Assembly: GCA_015146655.1 (NCBI GenBank) | Contig: VKHL01000129.1 | Coordinates: forward strand, 20,219-84,218 | Direction of reading: 5' to 3' | Source of the DNA: Ochromonas danica | Lineage: Eukaryota > Sar > Chrysophyceae > Chromulinales > Chromulinaceae | DNA: 64,000 nucleotides | Shown: piece after piece, positions 19,765-28,848 of the stretch | Layout of the letters: each line of letters starts with the position of its first letter | Position numbering within the stretch: the first letter of the stretch is position 1 | Made by a program: the position numbers and the translations under genes | Notes under the pieces: model-generated | What the model saw: only the letters and a program-made list of their open reading frames with translations | Database searches by the model: none | What the model was told of the DNA's origin: nothing

Positions 19765-20133
19765 CTTTATTTAATATAACCTAGAAAACTAGAAAAAAAT
19801 CTTTGCCCGGCGAGTGAAGGGAGGTGCTCTTCCTTTGCTTCGTGTCGCTCTATTTCGTGCAGTTGCTCAAAGCTGCGCTGCCGCCTCACCCACCCACACA
19901 GCGACACAGACAGAGAGCACAGAGAGCAAGGCGTGGCTGCGTGGGAGCTCCACCACCGCCCCCGCCACTCCACTCCGCCGCTTTGCAGTTGTGTTTGCAG
20001 TGGAAATCCGTATTTTGGGAAGTTTGCAAAACATCAACTTTTTGTCGCACAGGGGCACTCGCTATGGCATCGCAGACAGACAGGTGCTTTTGCGTTGACA
20101 TCCATTGCGAGTTGTGATGGATACTTGAGAATA
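19765..20133. promoter_or_regulatory. Divergent promoter region, cytochrome c1 / D27-like
   Basis: A shared intergenic region of 369 bp between a mitochondrial and a plastid enzyme gene. The frame upstream of the D27-like ATG is open, but this stretch has no ATG in that frame, so it is treated as leader. Confidence 0.4.
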
Positions 20134-21603
20134 ATGATATCTACTGTAGTTCTTCTAGGTGTTTTTATTGCTAGCTTAGTAGGTCTTGGCCATGCGTGGA
20201 GGTATTCTAGTTGTAAAGCAAGACAATCTATTGTTTTGCAAGCACTTGAGGTGGATGGATTGGTGAAGGAGAAGAACTTCCTGGATGAGCAAGTTGCTTG
20301 CTCGAGTGAAGGAGGCACTTGGCAAGTATCCACTACTAGACCCTCTAGTAAAGGTAAAAATGAAGTGGAAGTGATTGAGAAAGAGTCCAACTTTGTTGAT
20401 GAGCAGGCATTGTGCCAGAGCGAAGGCGGGGAATGGACTCTTCTAGACTCTCAGCCCTCCATACCCTTTCCATCCAAACCAGAGCGAGATCAAGAGAGCC
20501 TTCTGTCTGCTGTAGTTAGGAGATCTAGTCGTACCTTGGCATTGGCCAGGCAATGGGCTGGACAGCGTGCTCAAGTTGACAGTTTGGTGCGCATTTGCGA
20601 CGCCATTGAAGACAATCAGCGCCTGCACAGAGAAGACTCTTATGAAGTCTTTAACACCTTCTTATTAAAGCTTCGCAGACAAGAGATGCTAGCTGAACTG
20701 CTCAAGAAGAATCGTTCAGACTACCTCGTCGTGGCGAACTTCTTGGGCAGTCGAATCCCTCGCAATGAATTGCCAAACGTTCAGAATGTTCTTTATCCTG
20801 ACACTAAAGTAGCTTCCTCGAGGCAATTAGAAGGATTAGGAGAAACAGAACTGATTGATGACTGCCCTTTGCCTGCCAAACAGTTCAGAGAATCCCCATT
20901 GGATCGCTTCTTATTGCGACTCTTTCGCAGCTTTGTGCAGGAGGAAATAAGTTACGTCTCTCCAAAAGAAGGCATTCTTGGTCTCTTAGAGGAAGGAAGA
21001 TATTACAAGTTGAGTGCTGAGGGTCGCGTGGAAGAGCATCAGCAAGCTATGGTGCGTCGGGTATTGGCTCGACTTCTCACCCCTTTCCTGCCTCCTTTTT
21101 ATCGTTTATTCATGGCGGGGATTATGCCAAGCGAAGAGCGAGGTGATCCACGTTGGTTAGTCAGCGGAAGTCAACGTCTAGTCGGACTGTTGCCCGTAGA
21201 GGATTGGAAAGAGAAGGTTCGACCTGGTCAGCAGGTGGGTCCATGGTTCTATGCACCCTTTCTAACCTCTGCCATCACTCCCCTCTTCATGAACTTCTTG
21301 CTGGGTCCGGCACATGTCAATCGACGTAAAGATGGTCGACTGGGAGGCATGCTCGTGGAGAAGTGCAAGTTTCTGCAAGAGTCCAATTGCAAAGGTCTCT
21401 GCCTGCATCAATGCAAACTTCCTGCCCAGCAGTTCTTTCAGAATACTCTTGGCGTTGCCTTGACTGTGACTCCTAACTTCGATACACAGGAATGTCAATG
21501 GAGTTGGGGAGAAGAACCACTTCCTTATCGTCAAGATCCTGACTTCCCCAAGGGATGTATTCGTGGGTGTGAGACCCGCAAAGTCGTTATTGAGGACTAT
21601 TGA
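20134..21603 (+). CDS. Beta-carotene isomerase D27-like protein, plastid-targeted
   Basis: A protein of 489 aa from ATG 20134. The N-terminal hydrophobic signal (MISTVVLLGVFIASLVGLGHA) is followed directly by Trp, matching the Ala-aromatic junction of plastid presequences in algae with secondary plastids. The C-terminal 190 residues match the D27/DUF4033 family: FLLGPAHVNRR, GMLVEKCKFLQESNCKGLC, HQCKLPAQQFF and GVALTVTPNFDTQECQWSWG, including the Cys-rich set typical of this proposed Fe-containing isomerase. Plant D27 isomerises all-trans-beta-carotene to the 9-cis form in strigolactone synthesis; algal homologues have unknown products. The region between carries two copies of an EQxxCxSEGGxW motif (see findings). 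Followed 250 bp later by the RCCR-like gene on the same strand. Confidence 0.85.
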   Translation: MISTVVLLGVFIASLVGLGHAWRYSSCKARQSIVLQALEVDGLVKEKNFLDEQVACSSEGGTWQVSTTRPSSKGKNEVEVIEKESNFVDEQALCQSEGGEWTLLDSQPSIPFPSKPERDQESLLSAVVRRSSRTLALARQWAGQRAQVDSLVRICDAIEDNQRLHREDSYEVFNTFLLKLRRQEMLAELLKKNRSDYLVVANFLGSRIPRNELPNVQNVLYPDTKVASSRQLEGLGETELIDDCPLPAKQFRESPLDRFLLRLFRSFVQEEISYVSPKEGILGLLEEGRYYKLSAEGRVEEHQQAMVRRVLARLLTPFLPPFYRLFMAGIMPSEERGDPRWLVSGSQRLVGLLPVEDWKEKVRPGQQVGPWFYAPFLTSAITPLFMNFLLGPAHVNRRKDGRLGGMLVEKCKFLQESNCKGLCLHQCKLPAQQFFQNTLGVALTVTPNFDTQECQWSWGEEPLPYRQDPDFPKGCIRGCETRKVVIEDY

Positions 21604-21726
21604 TGTGTTCTCTGTTGATTAGCGCATGAGACTACTGTAAAGTGAAGTAATTAGTTGTTCATGTAGATAGTGCCTGTTTCGTTGTCAAGGATGATAACAC
21701 TGTGAAACAGTATAGGGAAAGACGAG

Positions 21727-21736
21727 TTATAACTCG
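21727..21736 (+). promoter_or_regulatory. TTATAACTCG motif upstream of the RCCR-like gene
   Basis: Second copy of the 10-mer seen at 17331 and 38070, here 126 bp before the preferred ATG and followed by TAAAAT. Confidence 0.35.
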
Positions 21737-21852
21737 TAAAATATGATTTTACCGCTCTCATGAGGCAAAAGAGGGAAATACCGCTTTTTACCATGTTTTA
21801 CCTTTTTTCATCAGTTTTGCTTTTTACCATGTCAGATGTTTCATATCAAGAT

Positions 21853-22877
21853 ATGAAGTCGATTAACCAGCTCAGCTGCTGTTATCTGCTGATTTTCCTG
21901 CTCTTATTGTCAACCTATGACACAGTTGCTTGGAGGAATCATCCCTGTGGCTATGGTTCTTTCCTTTGCAAAGAAGGAAGCAACGCCATCATCTCCAAGA
22001 GGATGCAGACCATGACTATGTCAGCAATGGATGACGCCTCCTCTGCTCTGTCCGCACTCGAAGAGAAGGTCTTCCATCGACTGAACGAAGCGTTCAAGCT
22101 CAAGTCCACTGACTTCTCTCACTATCAAGGAGTGAGCACCTGGCAGGCCACCAGCGCAGATGATGGCCTGGCCTGCACAGGCAAGACAGACTGGCTGGAA
22201 GAGAAGCTGGGCTCCAAGCTCACAGGCATAGCTCGCTATTCGATCACCAAGAAAGACCACGTAGTCTATCATTTCGATGGATGGCTTGGGCCCAGTCGCA
22301 TCGTTCCTCATCTCCTTCTCTCCTTTGGATATGACGGACAGAGAGGCTATTTCGTGGAGACTGATCATCTACCTCGTGGTCCAACTCCATTGGGTAGTGA
22401 TCCTTCCTATCTTGAAGCATTTTACTCTCCTTCTATCCAAGCAGAACTCTATGATAACCAGTTGGTTCTAGGCAAGATGGCCAACCCATCGCAATCCTTC
22501 GCCTTGCGACTATTGCGTTCACCACTTTATCTGCACATCGAAGAACTCTCTTTTGAGAACCTCGAGCGACTAGTAGAAAGAAGAATTGCTCTTTGGATCG
22601 ATTGGGCGATGCAGGGCCAACCATTGGATAGTCGACTGCGTGGAGGGTATAACGCCAGGTTAGTCCTCCCCATTTCCTGCACTTGTTCGATACAAGACTC
22701 ATCACGATCATCATACTTCCGTTGCTTAATAGAGACGATAAGATCAGGCAATACTTCTTTGCGAGTCGTCTCCATCTGTATGGTGAATCTTACCGCCTAG
22801 AGGATGAGATTGTGCGACGACTCGCAGCAGCCAGCACGGGACCAATCTCTGAAGCTTATGTTGGTGGATTCTCTTGA
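21853..22877 (+). CDS. Red chlorophyll catabolite reductase-like protein, plastid-targeted
   Basis: Exons 21853..22658 and 22733..22877 with a 74-nt GT-AG intron; 316 aa. ATG 21853 is preferred over the in-frame ATG 21760 because it places a clean signal peptide (LLIFLLLLSTYDTVA before Trp) at the N-terminus, the same bipartite plastid pattern as the neighbouring D27-like gene. The core resembles the RCCR family: a P-H-L-L-L strand, then an LPRGPTPL...YLEAFY pattern matching the family's LP-R-DL...YL-FY block, and after the intron RDDKIRQYFFASRLHLYGE, equivalent to its final helices. RCCR and relatives are ferredoxin-dependent bilin reductases that act on chlorophyll breakdown products. Overall identity looks low, so function is tentative. 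Confidence 0.65.
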
Positions 22878-23303
22878 GTCAATAGGCTTTCATGTGCTCG
22901 CTAACTGACTAAAGTATTCATATCGAATATGATATGATATAATCATTGCCACTACCACTCTCTTCTCCATCTAAGATGTACAGTAGTAATACTGTAGCAA
23001 TCAAAAAAGAACTGGGGAGAGGAAGAAGTTACGCGATCTTCAATTAATAAAACAAGACGCTATTAGATGATGCTAATAGACGAGGATATAATATATAAGA
23101 ATGAACGGTTGCAAAGCATATGACGCTATTATACTCTTACGTAAAATGGTAATTTAAAGGATAGAGTACAGCGTAGTATAGTATAGTATATATAGAGTAC
23201 TCAACACAATGATGTGGTTCAACAACGATGAGAAATTACACGCTCTTCCTCATGATTCAAAGACAAGACAAAATGACGAACAGGATGGACGACATATATA
23301 GGA
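22878..23303. other. Convergent intergenic region
   Basis: AT-rich, with short ATATGATATGATATAAT and GTATAGTATAGTATATAT runs. It separates convergent genes and probably holds both polyadenylation regions. Confidence 0.4.
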
Positions 23304-24791
23304 TTAGTACATGATAATTATGTCATCCAATAATTGGAGAGAGTGGACAAGTGCATCCAGGCTGTGGCACAATTCATCAGAAACCTCGAGAGAACGCGAG
23401 ATCTCTTTAATATCCTCACCACATGCTTTCAAACGATCAATGCTCAGGCATAAGTCAGTCCTGTTATGCTGCAGCTCGCGCATGGAAGTTAGACGCAACA
23501 GGGAAGTGAGTGAGGCTTTCATTTCAGCGACACGGTTGATCAAGTCATCGTCAACCTCCTCATTGCGACACAATCTATCGATTGCATTCAACCATGAGAT
23601 CATCATTCTTACCTGAATGTGCTCTCTGTCATTGCATAGAGGAGACTGGCTTATATTGTTCGGGGTAGAGTATACAGCAGGGAGTAGATAGGAATCACAA
23701 GAAACAGCGGCGAGAGAGGTTACATTGTCTGCAGGAGAGAGAGCCCTGACATAATCTTCATAGGAGGGAACATACGTTGATAACGATGTGGACTGCACAA
23801 GCATGCTTTCAAGGGGCTCTTCAAGTGAAGCACTTTGCAAGTTTACTGCTTCACCAGCGAAATGGCAAGAAGAGATCGCCTTGTTATTCTGGCGTAAAGT
23901 GGAGAGACAAGAGCTCCTGTTCGCACCACTTGCTTTGGCTTCAAACTCTTGAATATGGCGAAGAACAGGACGCGTAGCTCTCTTCTTGTGATGGTAGAGA
24001 GGGACTTTGGCAGAGTGGGAGCTTCCTCGTTGCTGGCTTTGACTTGGCATGATGGCAGAGTTCTCTGTAGGTGAGTAGGAGGCACTTCTTGTTCTAGCTG
24101 ACAGCAAGAACGAGTGCGATGGAGAGAAGGATACAGAGAGTGAAGAATAGGTAGAGGGTGGAAAAGAAGAGGAATAAGTGACAGCAGGAGGGATTCTAAT
24201 ACTGGCAGTGCTTGGCGGACAAGGAGAATGACGAGGAGGAGTGAAAGGACTTGCGGTGACCGCCTGAGAGGTGTAGAGAATGGAAGACTCGTGAAGCATA
24301 AATAGTAATTGAATGACCATTTCAATGTCCTTCTTCATCTCAACTCTGTCAAATGGTAAAGAGATTCGTTGTAATTTGCGAATGACGGATTGAATGACAG
24401 AGTCATCTTCTCTTCCCCTCGTCAGGGTTCGAAGCTGTTCTCTCGCTTCTCGTATCATCCTGACAGCTTGTGTTAGGTCTTGTGATGGTGCTTGTGTCTC
24501 ATTGTTGAGCTCGGGGGAGTCTGCATTGGCTTTGGTCAGTGTTTGGTCGATGACACCGAGGAAGGCGATGGCCAAGTGATAATTCTTGACAATTGACAGC
24601 AAAATTCGCTGTCGTTGCTGGTGATCAGGAGAGCGCAGTTCCTCTCCTACTGGTGGTAGAGTGTCTTCGTCTTCGTTATCTTCTTGTTGCGAATCTTCTC
24701 CCATCGCTACAGGATCAAGACAATAGTCTCGAATGGCTTGCCACAGTGTCGTCACTGTGGATAATTTTAAAGCACTGAGGATTTCCTCCAT
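23304..24791 (-). CDS. Unknown protein with helical ends and Ser-rich centre
   Basis: An uninterrupted frame of 495 codons from ATG 24791. The N-terminal 180 residues are strongly helical with an acidic patch (EDSQQEDNEDED). The centre (about 180-260) is rich in Ser/Pro/Thr and probably disordered; the C-terminal 110 residues are again helical, with Leu heptad-like spacing (MREL, LSIDRLKACGEDIKEISRSL). No catalytic motif, signal peptide or membrane span is visible, and the family is not recognised. The helical ends recall scaffold or regulator proteins, but no homology is claimed. It is convergent with the RCCR-like gene. Confidence 0.65.
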   Translation of the reverse strand: MEEILSALKLSTVTTLWQAIRDYCLDPVAMGEDSQQEDNEDEDTLPPVGEELRSPDHQQRQRILLSIVKNYHLAIAFLGVIDQTLTKANADSPELNNETQAPSQDLTQAVRMIREAREQLRTLTRGREDDSVIQSVIRKLQRISLPFDRVEMKKDIEMVIQLLFMLHESSILYTSQAVTASPFTPPRHSPCPPSTASIRIPPAVTYSSSFPPSTYSSLSVSFSPSHSFLLSARTRSASYSPTENSAIMPSQSQQRGSSHSAKVPLYHHKKRATRPVLRHIQEFEAKASGANRSSCLSTLRQNNKAISSCHFAGEAVNLQSASLEEPLESMLVQSTSLSTYVPSYEDYVRALSPADNVTSLAAVSCDSYLLPAVYSTPNNISQSPLCNDREHIQVRMMISWLNAIDRLCRNEEVDDDLINRVAEMKASLTSLLRLTSMRELQHNRTDLCLSIDRLKACGEDIKEISRSLEVSDELCHSLDALVHSLQLLDDIIIMY

Positions 24792-25509
24792 AGATCGTGG
24801 AAAAGAAATTGACTGACGTCAAAAAATGTTTTGTTCCTATAATAATGAAGGAAAGAGAATTAAATTGTGGAAGTTCAATTTCCGTCTCTCCCTCTCTCTC
24901 TCCTCTCTCCCACTTCTCCTCCGGCCTGGGCCTTTCTTCCTCTTCCAGAGTCTCCCAATTTTGTTATTTCGTCATCATTCTCTGACGTTGACTGTCAACT
25001 TCAATTGAGGTTTCTGCACTTGCATCCATAATTTTTGGCGGCAAAACAACCACATTCAGGGTTATAAGTGCACTTTTTCGACTTTTCTGTGCAGTTTGCC
25101 TCTGGGAAAACCGGATCACCGCGCGTAATGAGCGTTGGGAATGAATCTTGACGGGTTACATTCTACAGAACCGTTGTTGGAAGTGTTAACAAGAGAAAGA
25201 GAAGAGCAAAAGAAGAAGAGGTTGATTTTAGCAAAAACAAGAATTCCCATCACCCTAGGAAGAAGAAGAAGAAGAAAAACACGAGGTACCGTATGAACCA
25301 TGACAATTACAAACTAACACCAATGAGAGAGAGAGAGAGGGGGAGAGGGAGCAGCACAGCAAGCGACAAAGAACATCAATATCTAGTAAAGAAGTGGTTG
25401 TAGAGCTAATAGGAGTGCAAGTCTGTTGGGTAGAGCAATACCTCACAAGTGCTAGTCTACAATTATGTGAAGTCTCCCAATCTATGCATGTAGACGATGG
25501 TTTGACCTC
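24792..25509. other. Intergenic region
   Basis: Contains the upstream region of the 24791 gene and the 3' region of the PH-domain gene. CT-rich tract (24888..24920) and a TTATAAGTGC box at about 25056. No coding signal recognised. Confidence 0.4.
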
Positions 25510-26832
25510 TTACTCAATCTGAACCTCTTTTCCAATGGCTGAATAAAGAACCACAGCATCAAAGTCATTGTCCAATCCTGCTTCCACAGGCTCAACCCCA
25601 CTCTTCTCAAGATGATTGCGTTCCTTCTCTATCAATGCCGACAAAACTGCATGCCAAGCATCACGGTCTTGTACACTTTCAAACATTAAATCAATCGATC
25701 GATCTGCACACAGAATAGACAGATAAAGGTCTGCCTTGGAAGAGGAAGCCGACCATTTCAATAAATCTGTTTGAATGCCTGGCAAAAGTGCTGAAATTTC
25801 GGCAATAGCCACTCCTTGATTACCAAACTTTCCTTTCCATGTCAAGTAGATATTACCTTCCACAAAACTAAAGCGAAAGAGTTTCTTGGCAGGTCGACCT
25901 TGTCGTGGATATTTCGTAATTAAGATACCCTCGGTGGCTAATCGATTGAACAAAGCGAACAACTCCGTAGATAGCAGCTTTTGCACTACAAACATCTGTC
26001 CCGCTACATCACCATAGGTGGTGTCAGGTGAACACAGGATATGAGCTAATGCAGCCTCTTCTAAAGTCGTCAAAGCATTATCAACGAGATCATACGAAGC
26101 ACGATACGTTGGCAAGACCGCATCTTTATACCAGAAATACCCTCGAAGACGATAGACTTCTTGATAGAAAAGAGCATGATACCACGCTTGCAGGTCAATT
26201 TCTAGATTAGCTGAAGCATGAAGATGCCAGCGATTGCGATCTTCTTCCATCTTCTTCTCATTGCTATCCTTTACCACACGTACCCATTGGCGTAAGGCAT
26301 TATTGAGTCGACGATAATTGAATCCAAGCACGTTCTTTTCTAGAAGAATATAACCTTCCTTATAGCGTAGGTAGGTAGTAAGTTGTTGTAGTTGCTCTTC
26401 TTTGCAGGCCACTTTGCAAAGAGAGGATTTCAATGCCATAGTTTGTGGATAGGTGGTGGCAATGTGATTGGATGCCTTCGTCAGCTGATAGTCACGCTCT
26501 AAGTTACGAATATAGATCGCCTTTTTGTGCATTTCTACTAGGATAGTGTGCACCTCGGAGGCATAGACTGTGAGTAAGTCAACAATGAGGTTGAAGTCTG
26601 TGAAATTGATTTGAAGACGTTGGTAGCGGTCATCTCCTTCAATCCGTACAGGAGCCACGAGAGAGGTGACGAAAGAGAGTTCACAGTGAAAGCGTTGAGA
26701 CCAGATTAATTTTGGCTCCATGTTCGCTTCTTTGCGCTCCACTTGTAAGAGAGAGCGACGACACGTGCCATACTTGGAAGTGAGATAGACTGGCACACCA
26801 TCACCAAGAAGTAAGCTGGCAGTTGAAGACAT
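25510..26832 (-). CDS. PH-domain protein of unknown function
   Basis: A protein of 440 aa from ATG 26832 (the frame is open 24 nt further, without ATG). Residues about 320-415 have the pattern of a pleckstrin-homology domain of the PLC type: LFRFSFVEGNIYLTWKGK, LLPGIQTDLLKW, LYLSILCADRSIDLMFES and the terminal amphipathic helix with the near-invariant Trp (VQDRDAWHAVLSALI). The rest is mainly helical with coiled-coil-like segments (YRYKE, RVVKDSNEKKMEEDRNRW). No lipase or GEF catalytic domain is visible. PH domains bind phosphoinositides or proteins, so a membrane-recruited adaptor is likely. Confidence 0.7.
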   Translation of the reverse strand: MSSTASLLLGDGVPVYLTSKYGTCRRSLLQVERKEANMEPKLIWSQRFHCELSFVTSLVAPVRIEGDDRYQRLQINFTDFNLIVDLLTVYASEVHTILVEMHKKAIYIRNLERDYQLTKASNHIATTYPQTMALKSSLCKVACKEEQLQQLTTYLRYKEGYILLEKNVLGFNYRRLNNALRQWVRVVKDSNEKKMEEDRNRWHLHASANLEIDLQAWYHALFYQEVYRLRGYFWYKDAVLPTYRASYDLVDNALTTLEEAALAHILCSPDTTYGDVAGQMFVVQKLLSTELFALFNRLATEGILITKYPRQGRPAKKLFRFSFVEGNIYLTWKGKFGNQGVAIAEISALLPGIQTDLLKWSASSSKADLYLSILCADRSIDLMFESVQDRDAWHAVLSALIEKERNHLEKSGVEPVEAGLDNDFDAVVLYSAIGKEVQIE

Positions 26833-27116
26833 GATGATGCAAGGACAAGGACACAAGAGAGAAGGAGAAGGAGGACCAGAAGGATGAGATTAGGCGAGAT
26901 AAGATGGTGAGATCTACTGCGCTGGCTTTGATCTCATCGAGCAACGAAGAAGGCGTTGCCTCTGCTGTTGTTGGCGCACAGCCAAGAGGAAGAAACGCGT
27001 TTTTATCCCAACTAACACCGTCGAACGCCATTCCTTTATTCTCCATAAGAGGAATTACATAATTGACCATTCGTTGATTTGGTGATAGTCCAGTGAGAAC
27101 TTGTTACAGTAATACC

Positions 27117-27518
27117 ATGACTACCGCTTATGAAGTGTAAGATGCTATTCATTCTTGATTTCTTTTCTTGATGGATTCAATTTCCTTAACTGAAATCACT
27201 TCTCTCCTTTCCTCCATGTGGAATAGGTTCTTCCATCCGCAGAATCGAGCAGTCACGCACAAGCTCATGCTCTACACGGCTGTGATGTTCTCCTTCCCGA
27301 TCTGTACCTTCTACTTCTCTTTCTATGTTCTATTCAAAGGAGACCATAGCATGCTGGGCTGGAGCGGTATCTTAGCAGTGGTCGCTGCCAATATCGTCAT
27401 CGCGGCCTATGTGGTCATGGCTTGGCGAGAAGATCAAGAAGAATCACAAAAGGAAGCACAACAACGACTTGTGGAAAGTGACTCTCAACCTCTTGCTGAG
27501 AAGAAGAAAGATCTTTAG
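27117..27518 (+). CDS. VMA21: VMA21-like V-ATPase assembly factor
   Basis: Exons 27117..27136 and 27227..27518 with a 90-nt intron (donor GTAAGA, acceptor AATAG); 103 aa. The first exon encodes only MTTAYEV and joins in frame to FFHPQNRAV. Two transmembrane helices (about residues 20-45 and 55-80), a short loop with MLGWSG and the second helix AAVVAANIVIAAYVV fit VMA21. The charged C-terminal tail ends in KKKDL, a plausible dilysine-type ER-retrieval signal as in yeast VMA21. The protein chaperones assembly of the V-ATPase Vo sector in the ER. The family is short and weakly conserved, so the call rests on topology, length, the loop motif and the tail. Confidence 0.65.
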
Positions 27519-27765
27519 TGGTTCTCTTAGAGCTCATTTGTAAGGATTTGTAAATAGCCCGCAGCTAAAGGAGAGAACTGTTCTGCTGCCCTCTAACTCT
27601 TCGCACAGCACTACAACAATCATTCCCTTTCACTTCCTCACTTTTCTGATTTTGGGTTTCCACCGTTTCTTATGAGATGTTCAGAACGTAAGGAGGTTCT
27701 CTCACCAGGTCAAACCAAAACACAGATCATGTACCATATAACCAATATGACATCTATTATTACCA

Positions 27766-28593
27766 TTATGAAATTGAAGGAGGGAGACTTTGAAGAAATT
27801 GTCGTAGCATTTTCTCTTCTAGACTCTCGAGGCTTATCAACGAGGCTCGTTCCTCATCCTCCACCACCTGAACGAACAGCTTCTTCAGAGAGCCCAGCAA
27901 AGCATTTTCATCCTTTCCAAGACCATGACAATGATAACCGTGCTTCCAGTTTGGCAGTGGTGTTTCGGTGGATTTCTTGAGGTGTGCCCGCAGCTTGACC
28001 ATATCGATGTTTGTCTCGGGGGCGAGTGGCAGAGAGGCAATGGATTGAGGTGAGTAGACCATCAACCAAGCAACTATTTCGTCACGAAGCCAGAGCTGCA
28101 CCGTGCCCAGAGTGAAGAGAAGTCTCAATATGGAGAGAAACAGTCGGAAATCTATTCGTTTCAAGGCCTCCACTTTCTCCATGAGCAAGTCTTCTAAGAG
28201 AGAAGTTTGTATCCCCAAAGAAGGCAAATCAAAGGCCTGGATGATCTCCATCATAGCAGGACCATCTAAATATTCACGCAGTGAGATGGTCTGTTGTTGA
28301 CCACCACCTTCACTCTTCGTAGAATCCTGTTGTCCTTGTGCTTGTGCTTGTTGACCATTATTACTCAACAATATACTCTTTCCTGTAAGATAAGCACAAA
28401 ATAGAGTACAAGCATGATTTTGGAATTCCTCAGGTTGGAAGAGTAAGAAAGGCAGGAAGTGTAGGGCATGGGCTTCCTCTGGTCGGCTGCTATAGTTCTT
28501 GCTGTCTTGAAGGAATCGATTGGCAAAGCGCAAGAGATTGCGTGGACGACAGAGCAAGGCTGCATCATAGAGCTTGGTGAAGACTGCCTGCAT
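27766..28593 (-). CDS. RIIa/DD-fold protein, possibly TPGS1-like
   Basis: A protein of 275 aa from ATG 28593, no intron. The N-terminal 45 residues (LYDAALLCRPRNLLRFANRF) look like an R2D2/RIIa dimerisation-docking helix pair in which RP and an aromatic-rich second helix are conserved. The following 60 residues are helical, and a Gln-rich linker (QQAQAQGQQD) precedes a Leu-rich helical C-terminus. TPGS1, a subunit of the tubulin polyglutamylase complex, has this order, but the match is weak and other RIIa-fold ciliary proteins are possible. No signal or membrane span. The 3' end overlaps no neighbour; it is convergent with VMA21. Confidence 0.55.
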   Translation of the reverse strand: MQAVFTKLYDAALLCRPRNLLRFANRFLQDSKNYSSRPEEAHALHFLPFLLFQPEEFQNHACTLFCAYLTGKSILLSNNGQQAQAQGQQDSTKSEGGGQQQTISLREYLDGPAMMEIIQAFDLPSLGIQTSLLEDLLMEKVEALKRIDFRLFLSILRLLFTLGTVQLWLRDEIVAWLMVYSPQSIASLPLAPETNIDMVKLRAHLKKSTETPLPNWKHGYHCHGLGKDENALLGSLKKLFVQVVEDEERASLISLESLEEKMLRQFLQSLPPSIS

Positions 28594-28848
28594 GGCCTTC
28601 TTGGTATCTTTCCTTTCAGTTTTAGTTTTGACTTCCCTTTCAAAAGAAAACTGAAAAGTAGTCTGGTCTAGTCTAGACTAGATCCTATCTCAAAGGGCCA
28701 GATCTGGGTGTCTGGGGTTAACTTCACATGGTCGTGTTGGTTGCTTTGCTCGTCGTGATGATGAAGAGGGAAGAGAAACAAAAAGGGAATTATTATAATT
28801 CATCTTTTGGTTGTGAACTTTTCTGATTATTACTAGTAAAAATAAGAT

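Noticed and set aside
27168-27226. Start of the VMA21-like protein at ATG 27171 without splicing
   Set aside because: Reading through gives an N-terminus without family support; the exon at 27117 with donor GTAAGA and acceptor AATAG gives a compact protein of normal length.
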